Positions 36,600 through 47,119 of a stretch of 64,000 nt of DNA are shown piece by piece. Position 1 is the first letter of the stretch. Every line of letters starts with the position of its first letter. The stretch covers positions 24,180,001 through 24,244,000 of the forward strand of contig OX344764.1 of NCBI GenBank assembly GCA_947034895.1. Reading direction: 5' to 3'. The notes under the pieces were generated by a model. The model was given only the letters and a program-made list of their open reading frames with translations, had not been told where the DNA came from and ran no database searches. Origin of the DNA: Rhytidiadelphus loreus. Its lineage: Eukaryota > Streptophyta > Bryopsida > Hypnales > Hylocomiaceae. A program made the translations under genes and the position numbers.

Positions 36600-39040
36600 T
36601 AGCAATGTTATGGAATTCATTGTCATTTATAATTAGGTCTATAGTGATATGGTAGGTTGGTAAATTGAATGTTTTATATGCTAATTATTGAAATAATCTA
36701 CTTCAAAAGCTTCAAGAAGGTAATAAATTGTACCAATAGAAGAAAAAATATTACACCTTATACAATTTAATGATAGAGGTAAATTTTGAAAATTATTGAT
36801 TTTTAGATTGTTAACTTTTGAAGTAAACATTCGCAATATATTGTGCCTTTATTGTGGCTAAAACCTAATAAATGAAAAGGTGATATATTCTATAATTTCA
36901 TAGATTATATTTATATTTCTCGAATGTGTTTTGGGAGGATTTGAAGTATAGAATCTTGTACTAGACTTGTGGAAAAGAAATAGTAAGAATTTTGCGACAT
37001 TTGATTGTACAGATTGAAAGATATAAGCATTTCAAGTGATTTTTTTCTAACCCTATCAAAGAATTTCATATGCCTTTGACCACCAATTGTGGGAGGTTTT
37101 TGCACTATGGGTTTTGAATTTAAGAATCTAGCACACTAAAGGTCACGTGAGACATGTTTCCACAAAATTTCAAAGCAATCAAAGAATGATATGAAGCACA
37201 TCCAAAAAAATCTTGCAATGCTATAGTGTTTATAGAAATGACAATACACTATATAATTTTCCAACCACATTTTCCACCATTTACTTTTAAAATTTAGAAA
37301 TACAAATGGTGGATTGAAATTTGAAAGATATACTAATACTTGTAAAGCACTGAAAAAGAAATTAGGAAAAAAATACATTTTCTAATTCCTATAGTATTCA
37401 AACAAAGCATTTAGAAGGCCTATGTGATTAGTAAGGCATTGGACATTCTTTAAAAAAAAAATTGAGATGCGACCGGTCTATTTCTAGTCTACTTTTCAGT
37501 ATTGTCCTCTACATTGAAAATTTGAATTTTCACTTCATTCACCCATCTTTGGACAACCCAAACACAAAGGACATCCAAGAATTTGAAATTCCTAGCCCTT
37601 TTGTACAAGCCATAGCACATTTCATGTAAATCCATGTGCCCAACTTTTATGTATAAGCCTAGTCCTTCTACACAAGCCACACACACCACATGTAAATGCA
37701 CATTTCCAATACGACTTGAAACAAATAGGGAGTCAAAACCCCTTCATTTACTAATAATTGTAATTGTAACTTTCACTTGAAAACTTTGAGAATTCATAGT
37801 TTACTCATATGGTGTCCGAAAATTGGTTAGTAAACAAATATATCAATGCAATTATGGTACAACACATGAAGATCCAAAAAGTATAATTTCTATTACACTA
37901 TAATTAATTTTTCCTTGTGAAAATCGTGCACTTCAATAACAGATAAAACATATGCAAGAATTATGAAAATACAAAATTGTACAAATTAGGTTATAGATTT
38001 AGATTAGGACATGCTTTTAGATTAGGACACACTAAAATAGTGTTGATATTCCAACTACTTTTGTCCAAGGTTTTGCATTGATAATTATTAGCAAATCCTT
38101 TAGCTATAGCCTCTATCACTGCAACTTCAGCCGTGGCATTAACGAATGACTTCCAAAGCACTTTCATTGCTAGAGGGCAGTTAGAAGGGTCAAAAATCTT
38201 GTTAAAATTTAGTTTACTAATTTTAAACCCCAATTAGATGTCTATTTTTCCCATAATTCCATCTAGGGGGATTTAGTACTATTTTTGATTCAAAAATGAA
38301 AATTTGAAGGTCAAAATTAAGATATGAGGACTTCTTCTATAGTCACACAAGTTTACATAGAGATTTTTTTTAAATAATAAAGTGTCCACCTTCCACATGT
38401 GTTCAAAGTGCAAATGCATAGAATACAATTTTTTTTTCGTAAAGATACAAATGGTTGAGAAGGAGGCACCTTCAAGTTAGGATAAATGTTCAATTATTTA
38501 TTTTATTTTTTTGAATTATTTTACTACAATTTTCTGAAAATCAAACATCAAAGTATCCATTTCTTGGTATTTTCTATCACTCTCTTTTTGAGCATAACTT
38601 TTAGAGATAAATATTTTTAGACCTAAATTCTTAGAAACACACCATATTTAACGCTTTACAAATAATCAAAATTTAATTCACTAAAAAAAATTTATTCCAA
38701 AAGTCATAGTACGCATTGAAATGGCAATAACCCAACTATCTAATTCTAGTGCACAAATTCACCATCTAGAGATATCTATCTCTAGGCAATCTTTTCTTGC
38801 ACACTGTAATTATAGTAAATAAATAACTAGGGCTTCGCATTGGTGTGCATAACCATCAACAATTGTATTACATTGATTGTTTTAAAGATTGTTACAAGGA
38901 ATCCAAAATTGTAGCATACTAAACAACAAGAGCAAATGACCAGCAAAAAGTCCGAGACAACATGTCTATAGCAAACATGTGAATTATCAAATGAATAACA
39001 TACACTAATGTTTCAATAAAATCCGACTCTTGTCCTCCTT
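36600..39040. other. AT-rich intergenic DNA, no gene seen
   Basis: Open frames up to 80 codons occur but are AT-rich, lack motifs and look like chance. No repeats of note are seen. Confidence 0.5.
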
Positions 39041-39045
39041 TTTTT

Positions 39046-39200
39046 CACTACTAGAAGAATTTGGTCCAAATGAAGATAGAATCAACAAAAATTGCACTAC
39101 TAGAAACGCTGTGACTGAAACAACAGAAATCTAACAGAGCGTAGTTGTTTACTTCAGTCATTTTGGAGCCGTTGTTTTGGACGAAATCAAACTTAAAAGT
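39046..39200 (+). mobile_element. Two CACTA-type transposon termini in the same orientation
   Basis: CACTACTAGAAGAAT begins at 39046 and CACTACTAGAAACGC at 39095. The second is followed by a subterminal region resembling the hairpin MITE at 23523 (TCATTTTGGA, TTGTTTTGGA). They mark left ends of CACTA elements entering the 39-59 kb island. I could not place the matching right ends with confidence. Confidence 0.6.
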
Positions 39201-40480
39201 GTTGTTTCATTCTGTTTATTTGGTCATGCCACGTAGGAGTATACAGTGATTGGGATTTCCAACTCAGTAGATTTATGCCACACATCTCTTAGCACGTGGC
39301 TTAAACGTAATGGATAATCAGAACCTCCTTCACTTATATGACTCCTCGAAGCCTCAATGGTCATGCAATACAACGTCTCTTCCGGTATCACACTCTGTCT
39401 GTTTCTGCAAATTACAAACACATTGTACAGGACCGCGGTGTCGATCATTTCCTTACTAACGATGACATCTGCTTGACATTCCGGATTTTTCCTCGTCAAA
39501 AGCAATTCACACTTGTTTTTTAAGAGTATTTTGATTTTTTTACGTACTTCACTTCATCCATGAAGGAAATTCGGATCACATGCAAATATTCACTTGAAGT
39601 TTTGAAAAATAATAGATATCATTACTTCAGCGAATTTCCAAACTACTATACGCAGTTCAGTCCACGCCATAAACTAAGTAACTATGTGATTCTCTTTCTG
39701 CGGGGCTTACACATCATTCGGTTTCCAACGGTGGCCTTGTCATTTTAAGGACTGCATAGTTTAAAAGAACACTAAATTTTTTTTATTAAAATAAATTACG
39801 GAAACTGAGACTCTTTATGGACAAGTGCGTTCGAAGCACTTGAAGCTACAGAAAATCAATGTGTCGTCAAATTCATTACTCAAAGTCACCAAATTTGATG
39901 ACGGACTCTGTAGCATTTCCTTCACTACACTTGGAAATCGTGATTGACTACTGCGATTTTTACGTAATGGTCCACTCACTCTCCGAATATGTTTTCTTTT
40001 ACTACCTCTACGATGAATGCTCTTCTACTAAAACACTTGACTTCTAACTCATTGGAAAACCCGTTGTACCATCTACATTGGGCACCTTGAAGGACGCCCT
40101 CTAGCTTTGCCTTCTTGAAGGCAGTTACTAAGGTAATCAAATCATAAGCATGGACTGTTACCGCTATGGGGCTCTAAAAATTAATGACAAAGTACATTTG
40201 CATATTTTCAGGTATGAAACTAGTTTTCGTTCACTAACATTCCTTCCTGAATCATTCCCGGTAACACCACTTGAGAGTCCCTTGCTGCAACTGGAATTCA
40301 GTTTATCTGAGTTACCTGGCAACTTGAGATGAGAACGTTGTCGAAAAAGTAGCAAGCACACCTCGTTGTCAAGTGTGCGACCTTTTCACAAGCAGACTGC
40401 ACCAATTTCGTCGTCGACTTTCTCTTTGGGCGGATTAAACATTACCACTGCAGAAGTCGCCTAACAGTACCAAGACTCAG
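39200..40480. other. Unrecognised, possibly transposon-carried sequence
   Basis: Sequence just inside the CACTA-type ends is less AT-rich than the neighbourhood. It holds several 60-93-codon open frames on both strands (for example 39224-39505 minus and 40150-40332 plus). None resembles a family I know. Given the setting it may be decayed captured host sequence. Confidence 0.35.
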
Positions 40481-40489
40481 ACTTCCTAG

Positions 40490-41048
40490 TTCCGTTGCTG
40501 TGCTGTTGCAGAACTCCTCACTGTCAAAGTTGTTCAACAAAAAGGAGCCTCAGTTAAGGTACTCAGCTCTAACGTAGCATGCCTGCAGAACTCTTCCCTT
40601 GTGCACAACTGTAGTGAAATCTGAAGAAGTTCTTCCTTTCCATAGCCGCAGAAGTGAAATGAAGTTGTCGTCAAGGAGGTTACATCTGCGACAAATGAAG
40701 TTCATCCAAATGCACATTAGGGTTACAATAAGGCACGCTTCTCGAGAAATACTACCAGGCAACTCATGATATGCCCAACAGAAAGTAATCGCGGCACCAT
40801 GGTCCGAGCTGAAGTTTTGGAGATGCACATGGGCGTCTCCACGTTCAAGCATTTGGGAACTTTGGCCCAATTGACGAAGGTCAAGTCGTCCTGATATTTA
40901 TGATTCTCTAACCTATTCTATTTGTGGCACACACTATGACGACGTCAATTTCCCGGAATGCCTTATTTTAGGGAGGCGCATTCAAGGGGTGTGCAAAATT
41001 TGTACTGCGTCTTCATGGACAGCAATTTCCTGGGCGGCGGAATACTCC
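40490..41048 (+). repeat. Segmental duplicate, copy 1 (with 49.96-50.45 kb)
   Basis: About 500 bp closely matches 49965-50450 in the same orientation. Shared phrases include aacaaaaaggagcctcagtt, gatgcacatgggcgtctcc, ctgatatttatgattctcta and tcttcatggacagcaat, with scattered substitutions and small gaps. The function of the duplicated sequence is not recognised. Confidence 0.8.
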
Positions 41049-41071
41049 TTCGATCTACCAGCTCTTCCGGG

Positions 41072-41293
41072 GCGGGGTGGATTGACCCCCTCGCTCAACC
41101 CTGCGGGCAAACTATGGAATTATTTAGTTTCGGCACATGAATTTATTTGCAAATTTTTAATTCATTTTTGCGATCAAAGATACCAAATTAGTTGAGAGAG
41201 GTCAAGAGTATACCCTAGAACAGCCCAAAATAGTGGGCTTTTTTTTAACATGCACCCCTGGTAAGGCCGAGCGTTGGGGTCAATCCACCCCGA
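41072..41293. mobile_element. MULE-like MITE A (~220 bp)
   Basis: Terminal repeats GGGGTGGATTGACCCC on the left and GGGGTCAATCCACCCC on the right frame an AT-rich body containing GGGCTTTTTTTT. It shares ends and internal phrases (gggcaaactatggaatt) with MITE B at 41615. Flanks CTCTTCCGG and TTCTTCCGC look like a degraded 9-bp target duplication. Confidence 0.7.
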
Positions 41294-41299
41294 TCTTCT

Positions 41300-42285
41300 T
41301 CCGCTACAGCGTGTTGTCCTTCTGCACTGATCCGAATTGAATTACTGAGTTCTGTTCCAATATACCCGTCATCAGCTTCCAAAGAGAATTATATGTCACC
41401 ATTGTGGGAGGATTTCGCCAACTCCCGCTGGGTGACCCTCTACACCGCCGACACTTGCCAAGACCTGAACGCTGCTTGCATGAACCGCAAGTCCCACGAG
41501 GATCGAGAATGCTTCGACCAAGAGCTTCTGTCTCCGTTCTGCCACTTGGATTTCTTCGCTGGGATTCCAATCCTTTCGGTAACTTTAAAGGACCATCTTA
41601 CTGCCAAGTGCCTCAGGCCAGGGTGAATTGACCCCTCATTGCCCCTCCAGGGCAAACCCTGGAATTTTTTATTTGTAAGGTTTCATTTTTTTTTGAAATT
41701 CTGAATTCATATTTGCAGTCAGAGGCCCCAAATTACTCTAGGGAGATGCAAGAATTACCAAAAAATTGGCACAGCATAGGGGGCTTTTTTTTCAAACCTA
41801 AGTTGACTGGGGCAATGAGGGGGTCAATTCTCCCTGCGCAAGTGCCTCCCAGGGCAACATGTCCATGAACATGAACTGTATTACCTCGAATCATTTCGAT
41901 CAGCTTACTCCCACCAAGCTAAATTCTGGCTGGCTTGGTTTCTGGAAGGGCATGAAGGTACCACCGAAGTGCTTTTGCATGTTGTCGACGCTTGCATTGA
42001 CAGCATACGTGAAGAAGACATCCGTCCAAGACTGGAACCGGATGCCGTTCATAATCCCCACCGACCGTGGCTTGCATATTGCACTCCGCTTCGGACTGTC
42101 CCAAAATTGAGCAGTCGAGCAGAAAAACCCATGTTCGTCATCATGTTGCCGCCATGGATCACAGTGAACCGCCATGGGCTGGTACGAAAAAATCAGCAGA
42201 GGTTGATAATAGGGCCAGTAGATCTGTACCAAACCTTGCAGGGGATTTGGCAGGGTCGAAGGACACAAGGTGGGTAGACGAAGCG
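41300..42285 (+). pseudogene. Broken DUF229 (sulfatase-like) gene fragment
   Basis: DUF229 proteins are members of the alkaline-phosphatase/sulfatase fold of unknown function. Across three plus-strand frames one reads WVTLYTADTCQDLN (41427), a Cys-rich stretch, FWLAWFLEGHEGTTEVLLHV (41927), then in another frame NRMPFIIPTDRGLHI (42040), then in the first frame again FVIMLPPWI and NQQRLIIGPVDLYQTLQGIW (42135-42255). These match the order of family motifs, including the aspartate-histidine-glycine turn (here DRG) and the LPPW and NQxRL blocks. At least two frameshifts and the insertion of MITE B break it, and it has no proper start. It is probably a transposon-captured host gene. The family assignment rests on motif recognition only. 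Confidence 0.6.
41615..41838. mobile_element. MULE-like MITE B (224 bp) with 10-bp target duplication
   Basis: The element is flanked by CAAGTGCCTC on both sides (41605-41614 and 41839-41848), a 10-bp duplication typical of Mutator-like elements. Its ends read AGGCCAGGGTGAATTGACCC on the left and, as reverse complement, CGCAGGGAGAATTGACCCCC on the right. It interrupts the DUF229 fragment; removing it and one duplication copy restores local colinearity. Confidence 0.8.
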
Positions 42286-42329
42286 GAACAGGACAGATTG
42301 AATAGCGGTATGAATCTGTTGTAAGATGA

Positions 42330-44278
42330 GGTTACTAAAATCAATTTATAGGTAAGGGAAAAAAATTCAATTTTTTCTCTTATAAATATTTAATATTAGT
42401 TGCTTTCCAAGTTTATTTGTATTGAAGTCTGATTTTTGAAGATGTAAATGCTAAAATAATCAAGATTTTTGAAAGACACTCTTTCACAAAATACTAAACT
42501 GAAAAATCATAATCCTTCATTTTCAAAATCCAATTTGCATGCTACAACTACATTTCAAAAGTAAATTTTTTTTTAAGCTAAAAATATTTTAAATTGGACA
42601 TTCATTAGATTTAATTTAACTTCAAAGTATTGTCCATTTGATGATTAGGCGCCTTGGCCCTTGGGCATTTAGGAGTTCAACATTGTAGAATTAGAAAATA
42701 AGATGGTTTATAATACCAAGTGCAATTGGAAACTTCTAAACAATATCAGAGCTATTTGGCTAAGACATTTGAAGGATATTACTGCTGAAGAATATAACAA
42801 CTTCTATCAATCTTTGATAAAAGTCTGTATGCAAACTATATATATTAAATTTCACTACCAACTTTTGTAGATAAACATAATGATATTAATTTGTAAAAAT
42901 TTGACATTCTTAAGAAGTTTATAAGTATAACCTTTTACAACATGTGGGTATAGATTAGAGTTTAGGCCATTGCTACAAAAAATCAAAGGCTCATATAAAG
43001 CAGTAAGACAATATATATAAGGTGCAATTTCACTTTAAAAATTATCAAAAGTAATTTAAAAAGTAATTAAAAAAAATTTGAATTAATATGGCACGAATAA
43101 TGCCACATCACTTTGATGATTTTTTTTTTTTTAAATTTAAATTATTTTCCTTATCTTTGCACTAGAGACCAAAAGTTAGAGAATCTTGTTTTGGCTTTAG
43201 ATTTTCTGTAATATAAGTAAAAGTGCTATCATTCTTTTCAACATGATAAACATGGGAAACTTGAATTTCTTTTTTAAGTTTCTAAAAGGAAGTACTTGTT
43301 AATGGGTTGCACAATAAGTTCAACTGCGGATATCCAATTGAAGTTACTCAAATTAAGTGCTAGTGATTCACGAGTGAGAGTGCTATTGCACTTTTCAATA
43401 TGATAAGCATAAGCCACTTGAAGTTTACTTGAAGTTCCTAAAAGGAAGTAGTAGTGAATAGGTTGAAAAATAAGTTCAACTGAAGCTAGCCAACTGAAGT
43501 TACTAAAATTAATGTACTAGTGAGAGAAAGTGTAAACTTTCCATTGTCTTTATATCTAGTAATACTCCTTCAAAAGAGCTTCATTGTTTATATCTTGTAC
43601 TTAAAGCACTATTTTCTTTCTTTCTTATAACAAGTTGTGGGTGTAGGCTTTGAAAGGTGAATTATTAAGAGAACTTTTGGGTTGTAATACCTGTGATTAT
43701 TTCAATGTTGAAGCATTTTCTATTTTTGAATATTTAGGGTTGAAGAGTTTTTTTAGTATGGTTTTGATGGAAAGATTTTTTTATGTTGTACATAGGTGGA
43801 GGTGAACAAGTTCAATAGTTTAAGAAGTACTATTTGTTCTCATTTGTCTGTAAGGTTGTGGTTTATTTCCTTAAGTTAGGGACATAACCTTTGGAACCTT
43901 CTAGTTCCTTTTACTTTAGGTTAATATTAATTCTTTTTACTTTGGGTTAATATTAGTTCCTTTTACTTTAGATTAGAGTATATATAGAGGTTAAGGCTAA
44001 AGAGTCTTTTAGTTTTTTTGTATATAAAGTTATATTATATATTAGGAAATATAACCAAAGGTTTCCTTAGTATCCACAATTGTATTTGTTATATTTCTAA
44101 TGTTATTTTGAAGTGGTTGTATTGGTATAGGAATTATATTGTAAACCTAATTCTAGAAATGGACAAGTATAAAAGTTTAAGGTAAGTACAAAGCAATTCT
44201 TTTGGTAGTATAATAGTGATTATATTCATTGGTATGAATTGTTATAGATATTTTGTATTTTGGAAGATTTTGAAGTAG
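42330..44278. other. AT-rich DNA with short tandem duplications
   Basis: No gene is recognised. A diverged tandem duplication has units starting at 43223 and 43380 (gtgctatc..cttttcaacatgataa against gtgctatt..cttttcaatatgataa), about 157 bp apart. Three copies of a 26-bp unit (TTCCTTTTACTTTAGGTTAA and relatives) lie near 43907-43985. Confidence 0.55.
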
Positions 44279-45446
44279 GATAACATATGCAAGGAAGGGG
44301 TAGAAAAGCAATAATGCAATAGGCATTTAAGCTTATCTACCCTTTCCAACATTCTAGGATTGTTAAGTAGGATAACATATGCATGGAAGGGGTAGAAAAG
44401 CAATAATGCAATCGGCATTTAAGCTTATCTACCCTTTCCAACATTCTAGGATTGTTAAGTAGGATAACATATGCATGGAAGGGGTAGAAAAGCAATAATG
44501 CAATCGGCATTTAAGCTTATCTACCCTTTCCAACATTCTAGGATTGTTAAGTAGGATAACATATGCATGGAAGGGGTAGAAAAGCAATAATGCAATCGGC
44601 ATTTAAGCTTATCTACCCTTTCCAACATTCTAGGATTGTTAAGTAGGATAACATATGCAAGGAAGGGGTAGAAAAGCAATAATGCAATCGGCATTTAAGC
44701 TTATCTACCCTTTCCAACATTCTAGGATTGTTAAGTAGGATAACATATGCAAGGAAGGGGTAGAAAAGCAATAATGCAATCGGCATTTAAGCTTATCTAC
44801 CCTTTCCAACATTCTAGGATTGTTAAGTAGGATAACATATGCAAGGAAGGGGTAGAAAAGCAATAATGCAATCGGCATTTAAGCTTATCTACCCTTTCCA
44901 ACAATCTAGGATTGTTAAGTAGGATAACATATGCATGGAAGGGGTAGAAAAGCAATAATGCAATCGGCATTTAAGCTTATCTACCCTTTCCAACATTCTA
45001 GGATTGTTAAGTAGGATAACATATGCATGGAAGGGGTAGAAAAGCAATAATGCAATCGGCATTTAAGCTTATCTACCCTTTCCAACATTCTAGGATTGTT
45101 AAGTAGGATAACATATGCAAGGAAGGGGTAGAAAAGCAATAATGCAATCGGCATTTAAGCTTATCTACCCTTTCCAACATTCTAGGATTGTTAAGTAGGA
45201 TAACATATGCAAGGAAGGGGTAGAAAAGCAATAATGCAATCGGCATTTAAGCTTATCTACCCTTTCCAACAATCTAGGATTGTTAAGTAGGATAACATAT
45301 GCATGGAAGGGGTAGAAAAGCAATAATGCAATCGGCATTTAAGCTTATCTACCCTTTCCAACAATCTAGGATTGTTAAGTAGGATAACATATGTAAAGAA
45401 GGGGTAGAAAAGCAATAATGCAATCAGCATTTAAGCTTATCTATAC
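44279..45446. repeat. 92-bp tandem array, 13 copies
   Basis: Unit starts (GATAACATATG) fall at 44279, 44371, 44463 and every 92 bp to 45383; the thirteenth copy is truncated. Copies are nearly identical. Each contains a near-palindrome, GGAAGGGGTAGAAAAGC facing GCTTATCTACCCTTTCC, so each unit can form a hairpin. Variant bases (GCAAGG or GCATGG; ACATTC or ACAATC) recur in blocks. The array ends about 90 bp before the first ATG of the Tet-like gene. Confidence 0.95.
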
Positions 45447-45534
45447 TTCTGTATTTCTTTTGTAATTAATTATAGAAGATAGATGATTGATAGTAAATAC
45501 AAATAAATGGATATTTAGAAAATTTAACATACAT

Positions 45535-47119
45535 ATGTTAAAGGTTTTTAATAAAATGACTTGGATGTGCAGCGGAATAAGTAAACCTGCTAGAAACAAG
45601 ATGAGTCAAAAAGAGTATGTTAAAGCTTGTATGAAGGAGAAAAAGACTATAGAAGTTGAAGGTGTTAAATCAAAAGTAAAAGGTATTTTTTAGAAAATAT
45701 AAATTTGATATGATTGAATTTCAATTGAAGTATTTAACATCTTCCAAAATTAAGCATATATAGTAAAAAAAAATTCCCCCCCTTCTCTTTAGAACTTTTG
45801 TTATTCAATTGTATTTTTATTTGTCTTTTACATTCTATATATGTATTGATGTTACTTTTCTATTGATTTTTTTTAGAAAATTTATTGGGTTTAAAAAAAA
45901 ATTTAAATATGAATAAAATTATTCTATATTTTTGTTTTGTTTTTAATTATGCATGTAGAGATAAAATTATTTTAAACTCTTTCTTATAACATTATCTAAT
46001 TAAATGTATAAAATACAGGTGCATATGTTTATTTTAAGGAGCGCAATTTTGAGGATCTCAACAAACTATACATACAGTGTGTTCCACAGAAGTATCTTTA
46101 TATTAATCATGGATTAGTGGCCATACAAGACAAGTCTTCAAAAGAAATTGTACTTGTTGTAAGATGTTTGCCTTTTGAAAATATGACTATTAATGAATAT
46201 AATGAATATGAGAAAGTTACAACAACACTTGTAACCATGGCGGAAGGTGCTAATGTGATCAAAACTAATGCGGCTCAAAGGACGGGACATGTGTACGCCG
46301 TTGGATGGAGAGGAGGTGCACTACAAATTCAAAAATTATGTTTATATCTTTGTTATGTTATTTAAATTATTTGTAGTTTTGATTCATTAATTATTTGTTT
46401 TCTATAACCGTAATTTATATATTATACTTTTGTACAATGTAGGTTCAGATCCAAATCGAACCTTAGGCCGTTATGTTCCGGGGAAGCAAATTCAGGGTGA
46501 TGCTTCAAAACTTGAAGATTGGAAGCATCAACAAGAATTATTTCCAGAAATTTCAACCATTTTTGGTAATAAGTTCTGCACTTTGGCCCCAACTTTATTT
46601 CATCAAACAAGAATGGAAGTCATAGAGATGCAAGTGCCTACTTTGGATGAAACGGAGTTTGATATTCTACATGCAAAGGGGGCTGCTTTTGGTAGCAATT
46701 TGACATATACCATGCAAGATTTCAGTAATTGTTTTCACAAAGATAGGGATTCTAATTCTTATTCTTTTGGTATTTGGGCTCCAACATGTTCTCAAACTGG
46801 TAAACTAGCAAGTAAAAAAAATGGTTTTGATAGTGTGGGAGGTCAATTTTTATTAGGTAGTTATAAAGTATGCGTAGATTTTAATGCTTGCGATGGGATA
46901 GTGGAAATTATATGGCGTGGTCGAACTGATTATCATAGTACTATTCCATGTATAACTAGTCCAAATTATACAAGGGTAGGGACATCCGTACAAATTAATG
47001 ATAGTTTGGTTCAACGGATGAAGATATTACGTGAGATGCATGAAAAGGGAGATGATATTAGCAAGAGAGTTCAAGGTGTCAACAAAATAGTGGAGTTGAA
47101 ATTGAAGAATTTGAAGTAG
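45535..47119 (+). CDS. Tet/JBP-like 2OG-Fe(II) dioxygenase
   Basis: Enzymes of the TET/JBP family oxidise methylated pyrimidines in nucleic acids using iron and 2-oxoglutarate. Three exons join in frame to 373 aa: 45535-45682, 46019-46315, 46443-47119, with GT-AG introns. The double-stranded beta-helix core shows the proximal metal motif HxD as FHKDRDSNSYSFGIW (His247 and Asp249, codons from 46736). A GGQFLLGSY strand and DGIVEIIWRGRTDYHST with the distal His313 follow, then TRVGTSVQIND, whose Arg326 is a candidate 2OG ligand. All three metal ligands are present and no stop interrupts the frame, so it could be active. The N-terminal 160 aa are Lys-rich, with no domain I recognise. The ATG at 45535 is the first in frame (the longer frame starts with TTG); upstream exons beyond the repeat array are possible. 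Base composition is as AT-rich as the surroundings, so any transfer is not recent. Confidence 0.75.

Noticed and set aside
41900..42268. 122-codon minus-strand open frame as a gene
   Set aside because: It is the antisense shadow of the DUF229 fragment, whose plus-strand motifs are recognisable.
44279..45446. CRISPR array
   Set aside because: Whole 92-bp units repeat without unique spacers, in a plant nuclear setting; it is a tandem satellite.
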